Shown here piece after piece: positions 36,486 to 45,722 of a stretch of 64,000 nt of DNA. The first letter of the stretch is position 1; every line of letters starts with the position of its first letter. This stretch comes from Streptomyces barringtoniae (GTDB lineage Bacteria; Actinomycetota; Actinomycetes; Streptomycetales; Streptomycetaceae). The stretch lies in the NCBI RefSeq assembly GCF_020819595.1, contig NZ_JAJHNP010000008.1, positions 186,001 through 250,000 on the forward strand, in the 5' to 3' direction. The notes below the pieces were generated by a model. It ran no database searches, had not been told where the DNA came from, and saw only the letters and a list, made by a program, of their open reading frames with translations. Both the position numbers and the translations under genes were made by a program.

Positions 36486-38303
36486 TCAGGACCCCGCCCG
36501 GAAGGTGTCGACCGCCACGTCGAAGTACTCCCGGGCCTCCCGCACCTTGCCGACCGGCGCCGACACCCACACGTCGTACATCCGCCCGGCCTCCTCCCAG
36601 CACAGGTCGTAGGTGTGGCGCGGGCCCTCCGCGGCGCTGAAGCCGTTCCAGGTGAACTCCCAGAGCGCCGCCGGGTGTCCGTCGTGCTCGGTGGGGGTGA
36701 CCCGGCCGTCGTGGTAACCGGGGTTGGTGGAGGGGCCCTTGGCAGCGGACCGGGCCATCACGGCCTGCGGGCCGCCCGGTTGGGGATCGGCCGCCTTGAC
36801 GCCGAGCCGGAAGGTGCCGCCGGGCGAGAGGTAGAAGACGCGCTCGCCCTGCGGGCTGCGGGTGAAGTCCTCCGGTACGGCGAGGGAGAAGCCGGCCGGG
36901 TCCCGGGCCGTGCGGTAACCGGAGGGCGCGGTGCGCGGGCCCGCCGAGCCCGAGTCGGTGGCCGAGGGGCTTGTCGCGGTGGCCGCCGGGCCGGAGGCGG
37001 TGGGTGCCGGGGGTGCGGTCCGCGAGGAGGTCGCGCCCCTACCGGTCCCGGTCGCCGGGGAGGTCGCCGTACCGCCCGGGCTGCCGCCGCCCCCGCCCCC
37101 GTCCCGGTGCAGCAGCAGTGCCGCCGACACGCCTGCCCCGGCCAGCGCGGCGACCAGCAGGGATGCGACCAGCACCCCGCGCGTGGCGGACGAGCGGGCC
37201 CGGGGCTCCGCCGCCGACCCGGCCGCGGCGGGCGGCTGCGGGCCGCTGTGCGGGAGGTCCGGCTGGGTCGGCGAGTACGGCGCCGCGGCCTCCGGCGCCG
37301 GACTCCCCGCCGTACCGGGCTTGGTGGTACGACCCCCCGGCGCACCCGACTTCGCCGTACGACTCCCCGTCGCACCGGGCCTCGTGGTCCAGCCGCCGGT
37401 GATCCGGTGCGCGCGGCCGGTGGCGGTGGGGCCGGAGGACGGGTCCGGTGCCTCCGGGGTCCGGCCCGTCTCCAGGAACGTCCGCAGCATCTGCTCGGCC
37501 TCGGCCGCGCCGAGCCGCCGGTCGGGGTCACGCTCCAGCAGCCCCCGTACGACCGGCAGCAGCGGCTCGGCCTCGGCGGGCGGCCGGATCTCGGCGGCGA
37601 CCACGGCGTGCAGGATGCCGCCGAGCGAGTCGCGCCGGAACGGCGACTCGCCGCTGAGCAGCGTGCACAGCAGCGCGCCCAGCGACCACAGGTCGGACTC
37701 CGGGCCGGTGCGCAGCCCCGCCATCCGTTCCGGCGCGGTGTATTCGGGCGAGCCGACGAAGGAGCCGGTCTCGGTCAGCGTGGTGGCGCCCTCGACCTGC
37801 GCGATACCGAAGTCGGTCAGCACGACCCGGCCGGTGCCGGACTCGATCAGCACGTTCGCGGGCTTGATGTCCCGGTGCAGCACGCCTGCCTCGTGCGCGG
37901 TGCGGACCGCGCCGAGCAGGGCGATGCCGATCCGCGCGGCCTCGGCGGCGTCGGCCGGGCCCTGCCGGGAGATGCGGTCGGCGAGCGAGCCGCCGTCGAC
38001 CAACTCCATGACGAGGTAGGGACGTTCGTCCTGCTCCACCACGTCGTGCACGACGATGATGTGCGGATGCCGCAGCTGGGCGACCGCCCGTGCCTCACGG
38101 AACGTACGGTCCCGGCGGCGCCGCGCGTCGCCCTCGGAGAGGGAGTCGTCCGGGAGGAGTTCCTTGACCGCGACACGCCGGCCCAGCACCTGGTCCACGG
38201 CCCGCCACACGACGCCCATGCCGCCGCGCCCGATGCGTGCCTCCAGACGGTAACGGCCCGCGATCACCCGGAAGTCGGCGCCCTCGGTCCCCATGAGCCC
38301 CAT
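36486..38303 (-). CDS. Transmembrane Ser/Thr protein kinase
   Basis: A 605-residue kinase. Domain order: kinase (IGRGGMGVVW, VAVKELLPD, HRDIKPANVLIE, DFGIAQVEGA, SPEYTAPERMAG) to about residue 275; a linker with three degenerate repeats of the TTKPGTAG / RTAKSGAPGG type; TM helix (GVLVASLLVAALAGAGVSAALLL, about 375-397); a Gly/Ser/Thr-rich stalk; and an extracellular domain beginning ARDPAGFSLAVPEDFTRS. Sensor domains of this form, sharing DPxGFSxxVPxxF, recur in three neighbours. The start is ambiguous among 38306, 38303 and 38294; 38303 has the best spaced GAGG. Confidence 0.9.
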   Translation of the reverse strand: MGLMGTEGADFRVIAGRYRLEARIGRGGMGVVWRAVDQVLGRRVAVKELLPDDSLSEGDARRRRDRTFREARAVAQLRHPHIIVVHDVVEQDERPYLVMELVDGGSLADRISRQGPADAAEAARIGIALLGAVRTAHEAGVLHRDIKPANVLIESGTGRVVLTDFGIAQVEGATTLTETGSFVGSPEYTAPERMAGLRTGPESDLWSLGALLCTLLSGESPFRRDSLGGILHAVVAAEIRPPAEAEPLLPVVRGLLERDPDRRLGAAEAEQMLRTFLETGRTPEAPDPSSGPTATGRAHRITGGWTTRPGATGSRTAKSGAPGGRTTKPGTAGSPAPEAAAPYSPTQPDLPHSGPQPPAAAGSAAEPRARSSATRGVLVASLLVAALAGAGVSAALLLHRDGGGGGGSPGGTATSPATGTGRGATSSRTAPPAPTASGPAATATSPSATDSGSAGPRTAPSGYRTARDPAGFSLAVPEDFTRSPQGERVFYLSPGGTFRLGVKAADPQPGGPQAVMARSAAKGPSTNPGYHDGRVTPTEHDGHPAALWEFTWNGFSAAEGPRHTYDLCWEEAGRMYDVWVSAPVGKVREAREYFDVAVDTFRAGS

Positions 38304-38417
38304 CATGCCTCACCGGACCCGCCCGCTCCGGGGCGCCGATCGGCCAAGCAGGGCCGATCGACCAGCCATTTTCGGCCGTATCAGCTGTCGTACGGCGGCA
38401 CCGGCCGCCGTCAGCCG

Positions 38418-40169
38418 TCAGCCGGCGGGCGGCTCCTGCCAGCCCTGCAGCACCCACTTGAACTGCTTGCTGGTCTTCGCCCAGTCCTGTTCCGGCGTGG
38501 ACATGTAGATGGCGTACTCGGTACCGGAACGCGAGTAGTACGTCTCCTCGATCGCGTGGCGCGGACCGGCGATGTGCGGCGGGTCCTTCTTCAGCGCGGT
38601 CCAGGTGTACTCCCACAGCGAACCGTTGCGGTCGCGGTAGATGTTCGCTTTCAAGGCCACGCGCTTGTAGTCGACCAGTCGCTGCAACTGCTGTTCCAGA
38701 TCCACCTGGTGCTGGTGGGCGTCGGCGAAGTCGGGCGAGCTGTTGATGGCGATGCGGACGAAGTGGTAGCCGCCGTCGGGGCTGTAGTCGATCTGTTTGA
38801 GGCCGCCGCTGAGCTCGTACACCGTCCGCTTCCAGCCTTTGGGCAGGGAGAGGCTGAAACCGAGCGGATCGTGGTAGGACTCCCAGCTGGCGGGCACGGT
38901 GCCGTCGGAGCCCCGCGTGGCGCTGCCGCTCGCCGAGGGCGAGGGCGTGGCCGGGCCCGCGCCGCCGCTCGACCCGGCGTTCTGCGCCGAGCCGCCGCCC
39001 CACTCCTGGAAGGCCACCGCCGCGCCACCGCCGAGCACCGCCGCGACGGCGACGACCAGGACGAGGGTGCGCAGCCGGCGGCGGGGCCGGGGCCGTACGG
39101 GGGCCGGACCCGGGGGCGTGGGCGCCACGGCCGTCGGCCCGGTCATGGAACGGCCCGGGCCGCCCGGCGCGGCGGGGCCGTGGCCGGAGGCGGTTCCTGC
39201 GGGCTCGTAACCGGGGACGGTCCCGCCGGGCTCGTAACCGGACGCGTGGGCGGTGGGGCCGTAACCCGGTCGGGGCGGGGTGCCCGTGCCGCCGGTGTGC
39301 AGGCCCGAGCTCTGGGTGGGGATGAACGCCTGTGCCGCGTGCGGGCGGCGGCCCTCCGCCGCCTCGGCGAGCATCTGCTCCGCCTCCTCCGCGCTCGGCC
39401 GGCGCTCCGGTTCCTTGCGCAGCAGGGCGGCTATGACGGGACCGAGCGCACCGGAGTGGCGCGGCTCGTCGGCCTCCTCCTCCACGACCGCCTGCATGGT
39501 GCTCAGCGGTGAGGTGCGGCGGAACGGCGAACGGCCCTCGACCGCCGTGTACAGCGTGGCGCCGAGCGCCCACAGGTCCGAGGCCGGGCCCGGGTCGTGG
39601 CCGCGCACCCGCTCGGGCGCGAGATAGTCGACCGAGCCGACGACCTCTCCGGTGCGGGTGATGGTGGAGTCGCCCTCGATCTGGGCGATGCCGAAGTCGG
39701 TGAGCAGGACCCGGCCGTCGGCGCCGAGGAGGACGTTGCCGGGCTTGACGTCCCGGTGCAGCACCCCGGCGGAGTGCGCGGCGCGCAGCGCCCGCAGCAC
39801 CCACAGCCCGATACGGGCGGCCTCGCCGGGCTCCATCCGCCCCCGCTCCTTGACCGCGTCGGCCAGCGAGTTGCCCTCGACCAGCTCCATGACGATCCAC
39901 GGGCGGCCGTCGTGTTCCAGGACGTCGTGCACGGTGACGACGGCGGAGTGGTTGATACGCGCGGCGGCGCGGGCCTCGGCCCGGGTGCGGGCGAGCAGCA
40001 CGGCCCGGTCGCCGTCGGAGACGTAGAGCGCGGCGGTCAACTCCTTGACGGCGACCGTCCGGTGCAGCACCTCGTCGTGGGCGCGCCATACCCGGCCCAT
40101 GCCGCCGCTGCCGATGGAATCGGCGAGCCGGTAGCGGCCCGCTACGAGCAGGCCCTGCATCTGATTCAC
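38418..40169 (-). CDS. Transmembrane Ser/Thr protein kinase
   Basis: A 583-residue kinase: IGSGGMGRVW, VAVKELTAA, HRDVKPGNVLLG, DFGIAQIEGDS, SVDYLAPERVRG. The linker carries tandem GYEPGGTVPGYEPAGT repeats. A TM helix (LRTLVLVVAVAAVLGGGAAVAF, about 370-392) leads to a Ser/Gly stalk and a sensor domain starting YHDPLGFSLSLPKGWKRT. This domain continues to the C-terminus with a Trp-rich end (WVLQGWQEPPAG). GTG 40169 gives MNQMQGLLVAGRYRL, placing the kinase domain as in the paralogues; ATG 40160 is an alternative and the frame to 40241 is unlikely. Confidence 0.9.
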   Translation of the reverse strand: MNQMQGLLVAGRYRLADSIGSGGMGRVWRAHDEVLHRTVAVKELTAALYVSDGDRAVLLARTRAEARAAARINHSAVVTVHDVLEHDGRPWIVMELVEGNSLADAVKERGRMEPGEAARIGLWVLRALRAAHSAGVLHRDVKPGNVLLGADGRVLLTDFGIAQIEGDSTITRTGEVVGSVDYLAPERVRGHDPGPASDLWALGATLYTAVEGRSPFRRTSPLSTMQAVVEEEADEPRHSGALGPVIAALLRKEPERRPSAEEAEQMLAEAAEGRRPHAAQAFIPTQSSGLHTGGTGTPPRPGYGPTAHASGYEPGGTVPGYEPAGTASGHGPAAPGGPGRSMTGPTAVAPTPPGPAPVRPRPRRRLRTLVLVVAVAAVLGGGAAVAFQEWGGGSAQNAGSSGGAGPATPSPSASGSATRGSDGTVPASWESYHDPLGFSLSLPKGWKRTVYELSGGLKQIDYSPDGGYHFVRIAINSSPDFADAHQHQVDLEQQLQRLVDYKRVALKANIYRDRNGSLWEYTWTALKKDPPHIAGPRHAIEETYYSRSGTEYAIYMSTPEQDWAKTSKQFKWVLQGWQEPPAG

Positions 40170-40309
40170 GTTGCCCCGCAATGCTCTTGACAGGGTCAGA
40201 CTAAGGACCGGTCGAGCAACAGGGAACCGGCGGGGTACCAAGGTGACAGCACTGTGACGGTTGTCGCCGCCCGAATCGGCCGGGATCGGTCAACCGGTAT
40301 ACGGGGCGC

Positions 40310-43207
40310 TCAACCGGTGTAGCGGTACGTCGCCGTGGCCTGCTCGTAGAACTGTGTCACCGCGTCGCGCTGGGACTCCGGGCCGCGGACCTGGATGATG
40401 TGGTACCGGCCGTTCAGCAGGATCGCCATGTTGCGCACGAACAGGTCGCGGCCCTGGCCGTCGGTCCAGGTGAACTGCCCCTCGGCCATGGTCCGCCCGC
40501 CCACCTCGATGGTTCTCAGGCCGGTGGCCGTGGCCCAGCTGGAGGCGCGGTACGGCTGGAGCTCGCTCTCCTTGTCACGCTGGTAGGTCATCGGGTCGCT
40601 GCCGTAGCCCGAGGCGCCGTCCCGTCCGGGTACGACGATCAGCTCGAAGTCGCCGTGCGCGTACACCACCTGGCCGCTGCCGTTCTTGGGGGTGCGGTCC
40701 CAGCCCTTGGGCACGGCGATCTCGAAGCCCTCGGGGTCCTTGCGCAGGGCGAAGCCGTCGGCGACGGTCGGATCGCCGCCGGTCTGGGGCTGGGTCTCGG
40801 TGGCGGGCGCGGAGGGGCTGCCGCCCTGCTTCGAGGAGGGCCGCTGGGTGGACGAGGGCGCGGGAGCGGCCTGACCGGCGCTGCCCGTGCGGTCCGGGCT
40901 GCCCGCGGCGCCGCTGTCGCCCTGTTTGGGCATGAACAGCATCGCGTACGCGATCGCGCCGGCCAGCAGGAGCAGGATCAGCAGAAGGAGGGTGCGGCCG
41001 AGTCTGCGCGGCGAACGGGCCTCCTCCGGGGCCCGGGCGCGCTTGTGCCGGGCGTGCGGATGGACCTCGGGCAGTCCGGCGCGCCGTCGCCGCAGCCGCA
41101 CCAGCTCGCCGCGGCGCCGGACGATCGGCAGCCGGCTCGGGTCTGCGGGCGGCACGGGTACGACATGGGTGCCGGCGTCCGGCTCGGGCGCGGACCGCAC
41201 CAGCGAGCGCAGCCAGCCGTTCAGCTCCTCGAAGTCCAGGCGCTCGGTGGGGTCCTGGCGCAGCAGCGACTCCACGACCGGCCGGAGCGGGCCGCACTCC
41301 TCGGCGAAGGCGGGCGGCTCGGCGCACACCAGCTGCACCAGCTCGGCCGTCGACTCCTCCGGGTACGGCGCGTGTCCCTGCACGGCCCGGAACAACAACG
41401 CGCCCAGCGCCCACAGGTCGGTGGCCGGTCCGATCGGCGCCGCCAGCTGCCAGTTCTCGTGCACGGGGCCGGCCTGCTCCGGCGCCCACCGCTCGGTCAC
41501 CGGCCCCACCACGGTCATCCGCACCTGCCGCGCCCGCTCGGCCGCCAACGCACTCCCCGGCCCACGCCGGGCACCGGCCGCAGCGGGGTCGTTCCAGTGG
41601 GGGTGGGCGGGGGCGCTGCCGGTGGCGTGCGAGGGGAGGGGCGGGCCGTGGTGGGCGGGGTCGGCGTACGACGACGAGTCCGGGCCGCGGTGAGCCGGTC
41701 CGGCGGCGTGCGGGTGGAGGAGCGCGCCTTGGTGGGCCGTTCCGGGGCCGTAGGGGGGCAGGCCCTCTTGGTGGCCGGGGCCCTGGCCGGTCCCGGAGGC
41801 CGTGGCGGGGTCGGCGCCGGAAGCCTGCAACGGCAGGGGTACGCCGGGGCGGGCGGAACCGGAGGCGCCCGGCGGCACCAGCGAGCCCTGACGAACCGGA
41901 CCCGGGCCATAGGAGGGCAGACCCTCTTGGTGACCGGGGGCCTGGGGGTCCGCCGTGGGGAGCCCGGGGCGCTGCGGGCCGCCGTTCAGGGCTCGGAAGG
42001 TGTCACCGGCGCCGGGGCGGGGGGAGGCGCCGTGCCAGGGGGCGCCCTGTACTCCGTAGGGGTCGGCGATCCGTCCGGGCGGGGTCGTGGTGCCCGGGCC
42101 GCCGGAGTACGGCGGCCGGGGCATGCCGTCGGCGTCGCCCTCGGCCGGCGGCCGGGCCCCGGGCAGGGCAGCGGGCCCGCTCTGCCGGGCCTCCTGCACC
42201 CGGGCGGCAGCCCGTGCACCCGCGCGGTACGCGGCGATGGCCCCGGCGCGGGCGGCACGGATGTCCGCGCCGTTCTCCAGGGGCCGTTGCCCCGCCGGGC
42301 CGGGCGCACCGGTCCCGCCGGACGCCCCGTTCGCCCCCGGCGCCGGCAGCCCTCCGGCCGCCCTTGCCTGGATGGCGGCGCGGCGCGCCGCCTCGGGGTC
42401 GACATCCGCGGACGGCACACTGCCGGGCCCGGACGAGCCCTGGAGCTCACCACCGGCACGGCCGCCGGCACCCGCAACGGAGGAACCTCGCCCTCCCCCA
42501 GCGATCGGAGGCGTATCCGGGCCTCCGGACCCGTAACCGGCGCGACCGGTCCTGTCCGCGCACGCTCCGCCGTCTTCGAAACTCTCCTGGGCCGGGACGG
42601 GGTCGTACCCGCACAACGCCTCCTCCGCGGCGCCCACGGCGAGGCCGGTCAGCATCACGCGGCCGTCGTCGCAGACGAGCACCGTGCGGGCGGTGATGTT
42701 GCGGTGCACCCAGCCGTGCGCGTGCAGCACCCGGAGCGCCATGAGCACGTCGGCGGCGACCTCGGCCGCCCGGTACGGCGACAGCGGCTGCTCGGCGAGC
42801 AGCGCGGCCAGCGGGCGCGCGCCCACCAACTCGCTGACGATCCACAGCGACCCGCCCTCGGCGAACACGTCGAAGACCTGGTCGAGGCGCGGATGGTCGG
42901 GGATCGAGGCCGCGGCCTGCGCGGCCTCGACGGCGCGCCGCACCGCCGGGTCGGCGGGCCGCCGGGTCGCGGTCCGGGCGTCCGGCGTCCGCCGGTTCCC
43001 GCGCTCACGCGCGGTGAAGCCCTCGGGCAGTCCCTCCGCATCGAGCACCTCGGCCTCGACGACCTCGGGCAACGGCACCTGCCGGACCAGCACTTCCTGG
43101 CCGCTGTAGGTGTCGAAGGCGCGGGTCTCGGTGAGTTCGTACTCGTCGGAGGGCGGCAACGGCAGGCGGTAGCGGTCGGCGAGCACCCGACCCGCGTAGT
43201 CGTCCAC
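40310..43207 (-). CDS. Membrane-anchored pseudokinase with ~340-residue insertion
   Basis: A 965-residue protein with a kinase fold but no catalytic residues. The Gly loop is absent (PLPPSDEYELTET), the VAVK Lys is Arg (VLVRQV), HRD is HRN (GWVHRNITARTVLV), and DFG is TGL (VMLTGLAVG). The structural Asp of subdomain IX remains (PATDLWALGALLF). About 340 residues of Gly/Pro/Ala-rich sequence with repeats such as GHQEGLPSYGPGP replace the activation segment. A TM helix (TLLLLILLLLAGAIAYAML) and a sensor starting RKDPEGFEIAVPKGWDRT follow. GTG 43207 has GGGAGG four bases upstream. Likely a scaffold or allosteric partner for the neighbouring kinases (inference). Confidence 0.88.
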   Translation of the reverse strand: MDDYAGRVLADRYRLPLPPSDEYELTETRAFDTYSGQEVLVRQVPLPEVVEAEVLDAEGLPEGFTARERGNRRTPDARTATRRPADPAVRRAVEAAQAAASIPDHPRLDQVFDVFAEGGSLWIVSELVGARPLAALLAEQPLSPYRAAEVAADVLMALRVLHAHGWVHRNITARTVLVCDDGRVMLTGLAVGAAEEALCGYDPVPAQESFEDGGACADRTGRAGYGSGGPDTPPIAGGGRGSSVAGAGGRAGGELQGSSGPGSVPSADVDPEAARRAAIQARAAGGLPAPGANGASGGTGAPGPAGQRPLENGADIRAARAGAIAAYRAGARAAARVQEARQSGPAALPGARPPAEGDADGMPRPPYSGGPGTTTPPGRIADPYGVQGAPWHGASPRPGAGDTFRALNGGPQRPGLPTADPQAPGHQEGLPSYGPGPVRQGSLVPPGASGSARPGVPLPLQASGADPATASGTGQGPGHQEGLPPYGPGTAHQGALLHPHAAGPAHRGPDSSSYADPAHHGPPLPSHATGSAPAHPHWNDPAAAGARRGPGSALAAERARQVRMTVVGPVTERWAPEQAGPVHENWQLAAPIGPATDLWALGALLFRAVQGHAPYPEESTAELVQLVCAEPPAFAEECGPLRPVVESLLRQDPTERLDFEELNGWLRSLVRSAPEPDAGTHVVPVPPADPSRLPIVRRRGELVRLRRRRAGLPEVHPHARHKRARAPEEARSPRRLGRTLLLLILLLLAGAIAYAMLFMPKQGDSGAAGSPDRTGSAGQAAPAPSSTQRPSSKQGGSPSAPATETQPQTGGDPTVADGFALRKDPEGFEIAVPKGWDRTPKNGSGQVVYAHGDFELIVVPGRDGASGYGSDPMTYQRDKESELQPYRASSWATATGLRTIEVGGRTMAEGQFTWTDGQGRDLFVRNMAILLNGRYHIIQVRGPESQRDAVTQFYEQATATYRYTG

Positions 43208-43370
43208 GTTGCCTCCCCCGGCCGCCCGGTCGGTCACTTCCGTTCGCCTCACGACCCGTTTCGCACACACTTCCGGCTGCGTACGGTCCGCAACCATTCA
43301 CGATACGTGCCGGAGGCAACCCGCATTGAGTGGATGACGGATTCTCACGCCCCAAACCGGCGCCGAGCAC

Positions 43371-45524
43371 CTACGACTTGGGCTCGAAGGACGTGGTGAG
43401 CGTCTTCCAGGTGTCCTTGCGCAACCGGCTGTCCCAGTTCGCGGCCTTCGCCGTGTACATCAGTCCGTAACCGAGATGGCCGTTGACCACGAATCCCCGG
43501 TCGATGGTGCGGTACTCGGTGCCGCCGTCGACGTACGTGAACTCCCAGTCGGCCGTGTTCCAGCCGCGGTAGTCGACCTTCTCGATGCGGATCCGCTGGT
43601 ACTGGGAACGCATCATCCCGTGCTCCTGGTTCCTCCAGTCCGCCACCGGGTCGCTCTTGGGGCTGCCGGTCCAGCCGATGAGCAGCTTCTGCCCGTCAGG
43701 ACCGGTGTAGCGGTCGCCCCCGCTGTCGGTCGAGTTGTACGACCAGCCCTTGGGCAGCCCGATCGAGTACCCCTGGCCGGCCTTGCGGGTCGTCACCGCC
43801 GGCGCGCTCCCGGCGTCCTTGGCACCGGACTTGCCGGAGTCGTCGGTGGACGCGCTCGCGTCGACGGCGGCGCCCGAGGTGGCACCGGTGCCACCGGACG
43901 ACGGACTCGCCCCGTTTGCCCGGGTCCCGCTGCCGGTGCCCTTGTCACCCTTGTCCTGCTTGGTGGACGCGCTCGCGCTCGCCGCCGCCCTGGCCCCGCT
44001 GCTCTTGCCGTCCTTGTCGCCGCCGCTCAGGACGATGGCCAGGACGGTGCCGAGCACCGCGAGGACCACCACCACGGCGATGATCACCAGCGTGCGCTTG
44101 GGCACCACGTCGGTCAGCGGCGCCCTCGGCACCGGCCGCTGCGGCAGGTCCAGGTCCGGCGGCGGCATCACGGGCCAGCCCGAACTCGGCTTGCTCGCGC
44201 TGGAGTTCGGCGCACCGGCGGCACCCGAGGCGCCGGCGGCAGGACCCGCCTGTCTCCCGGCGGATCCGGCGCCGGCCCCACCGGAGGGCGCGGGGCGCGT
44301 GCTGCCGGGGGACGGAGTGGGCCGCGCTCCACGAGAGGAAGGCGCGGGGCGCCCTCCGCCGGAGGACGGCGTCGGCCGCGCTCCGCCGGAGGAAGGCGTG
44401 GGCCGCGTTCCGCCCTGGGCGGCAGGACGTGCCCCGCCCGCGGCGGCACCGCCCGCACCTGCGGCCTCACCGGCGCCCGGCGCCGTCGTGTCGCCGCCGT
44501 TCTTCGTCCGTGCGGACGCGGCCGCCCCGGCCGCCTTGCGGACCGAACGCAGCGCGCCGCGCAACTTCTCCCCGGCCTCCTCGCCCCGCTTGCCCTCGGA
44601 CAGGCCCGGCTGCGGCGGCAGCGGCACCACGCGCGTGGCGTCCATCGGCTCCGGCTCGGCGGCGTGGATCACGGCGTTGAGCATGGCCCGGGCGCCCGCG
44701 TCGTCGAGCCGCTTGGCCGGGTCCTTGGTGAGCAGGCCGTAGATGACGTCCCTGAGCGGGCCCGCGTTCTTGGGCTCCTCCAGGGACTCGGTCATCACCG
44801 CGGTGAGGGTGGCGATCGCCGAGCCCTTGTCGTACGGGGGCACGCCCTCGACCGCCGCGTACAGCAGGCCGCCCAGCGACCACAGGTCGGCCGCCGGACC
44901 CGGCTTGTGGCCGCGGGCACGCTCGGGCGAGATGTAGGAGGGGGCGCCGACGAGCATGCCGGTGGAAGTGATCGACGGGTCGCCCTCGACCTGCGCGATA
45001 CCGAAGTCGGTGAGCACGACCCGGCCGTCCTCGGCGATGAGCACGTTCGACGGCTTCACGTCCCGGTGCAGGATGCCCTCGCGGTGCGCGGAGCGCAGCA
45101 CGTCGAGGATGGCGAGCCCCACCTCGGCGGCGCGCTTCGGCTCCAGCAGGCCGTCCTCGCGGATGACCTCGGCGAGGGACTTGCCCTCCACCAACTCCAT
45201 GACGATCCACGGCCGGTCGTCCTCGTCGACCACGTCGTAGACCGTCACCGCGCTGTTGTTGCGGATCCGGGCGATCGCCTTGGCCTCGCGCAGGGTGCGC
45301 GTGATCAGGCGCCGCTTCTCCTCCTCGTCGATGTTCGACGGGAACCGCAGCTCCTTGACCGCCACCGTCCGGCCCAGGGTCTCGTCCTCGGCGCGCCAGA
45401 CCGTGCCCATGCCGCCCCGGCCCAGCACGTCTCCCAGCCGGTACCGCCCGGCGAGGAGACGACGCTCGCTCTTGTCCTGACGAGTCCCCTGACGAGATGT
45501 TCCCGCCCGCTCCGCCTCCGACAT
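43371..45524 (-). CDS. Transmembrane Ser/Thr protein kinase, first of the cluster
   Basis: A 717-residue kinase, the most upstream of six. Kinase motifs: LGRGGMGTVW, VAVKELRFPS, HRDVKPSNVLIA, DFGIAQVEGDP, APSYISPERARG. A 30-base DNA repeat encodes linked RPTPSSGGA units between about 375 and 430. TM helix (RTLVIIAVVVVLAVLGTVLAIVL, about 480-502), a Lys/Ser/Gly stalk and a sensor from GQGYSIGLPKGWSYNS follow. The start is ATG 45524 with GAGGGG four bases upstream; an in-frame ATG at 45536 also exists. A homologous kinase cluster in S. coelicolor (about SCO4775-4779, including PkaI) has been linked to spore-wall synthesis; that role here is by analogy. Confidence 0.9.
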   Translation of the reverse strand: MSEAERAGTSRQGTRQDKSERRLLAGRYRLGDVLGRGGMGTVWRAEDETLGRTVAVKELRFPSNIDEEEKRRLITRTLREAKAIARIRNNSAVTVYDVVDEDDRPWIVMELVEGKSLAEVIREDGLLEPKRAAEVGLAILDVLRSAHREGILHRDVKPSNVLIAEDGRVVLTDFGIAQVEGDPSITSTGMLVGAPSYISPERARGHKPGPAADLWSLGGLLYAAVEGVPPYDKGSAIATLTAVMTESLEEPKNAGPLRDVIYGLLTKDPAKRLDDAGARAMLNAVIHAAEPEPMDATRVVPLPPQPGLSEGKRGEEAGEKLRGALRSVRKAAGAAASARTKNGGDTTAPGAGEAAGAGGAAAGGARPAAQGGTRPTPSSGGARPTPSSGGGRPAPSSRGARPTPSPGSTRPAPSGGAGAGSAGRQAGPAAGASGAAGAPNSSASKPSSGWPVMPPPDLDLPQRPVPRAPLTDVVPKRTLVIIAVVVVLAVLGTVLAIVLSGGDKDGKSSGARAAASASASTKQDKGDKGTGSGTRANGASPSSGGTGATSGAAVDASASTDDSGKSGAKDAGSAPAVTTRKAGQGYSIGLPKGWSYNSTDSGGDRYTGPDGQKLLIGWTGSPKSDPVADWRNQEHGMMRSQYQRIRIEKVDYRGWNTADWEFTYVDGGTEYRTIDRGFVVNGHLGYGLMYTAKAANWDSRLRKDTWKTLTTSFEPKS

Positions 45525-45722
45525 GCGTCCCCTCATACAACCCGCCCTGACAGAGCCTCCATTGTCTCTCACTCGACAAGTGGCCGACGCCCAGGGGGCC
45601 ATTCGGCCCAGGCGGGATCCGGTGCACCGGTTTCGGGGAAATGCGCCTGGTTTCGGCAGGGGTGACGGGCATTCGGCCGGTGCCGGGCAGCCGGCTCACG
45701 GGCCGGCTTCGGCCACACTCCC

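Noticed and set aside
45550..45580. TTGTC...GACAA dyad upstream of the first kinase as a possible damage promoter
   Set aside because: The dyad has no GTG block and no TAnnnT at the right step; five-base arms are too short to be meaningful alone.
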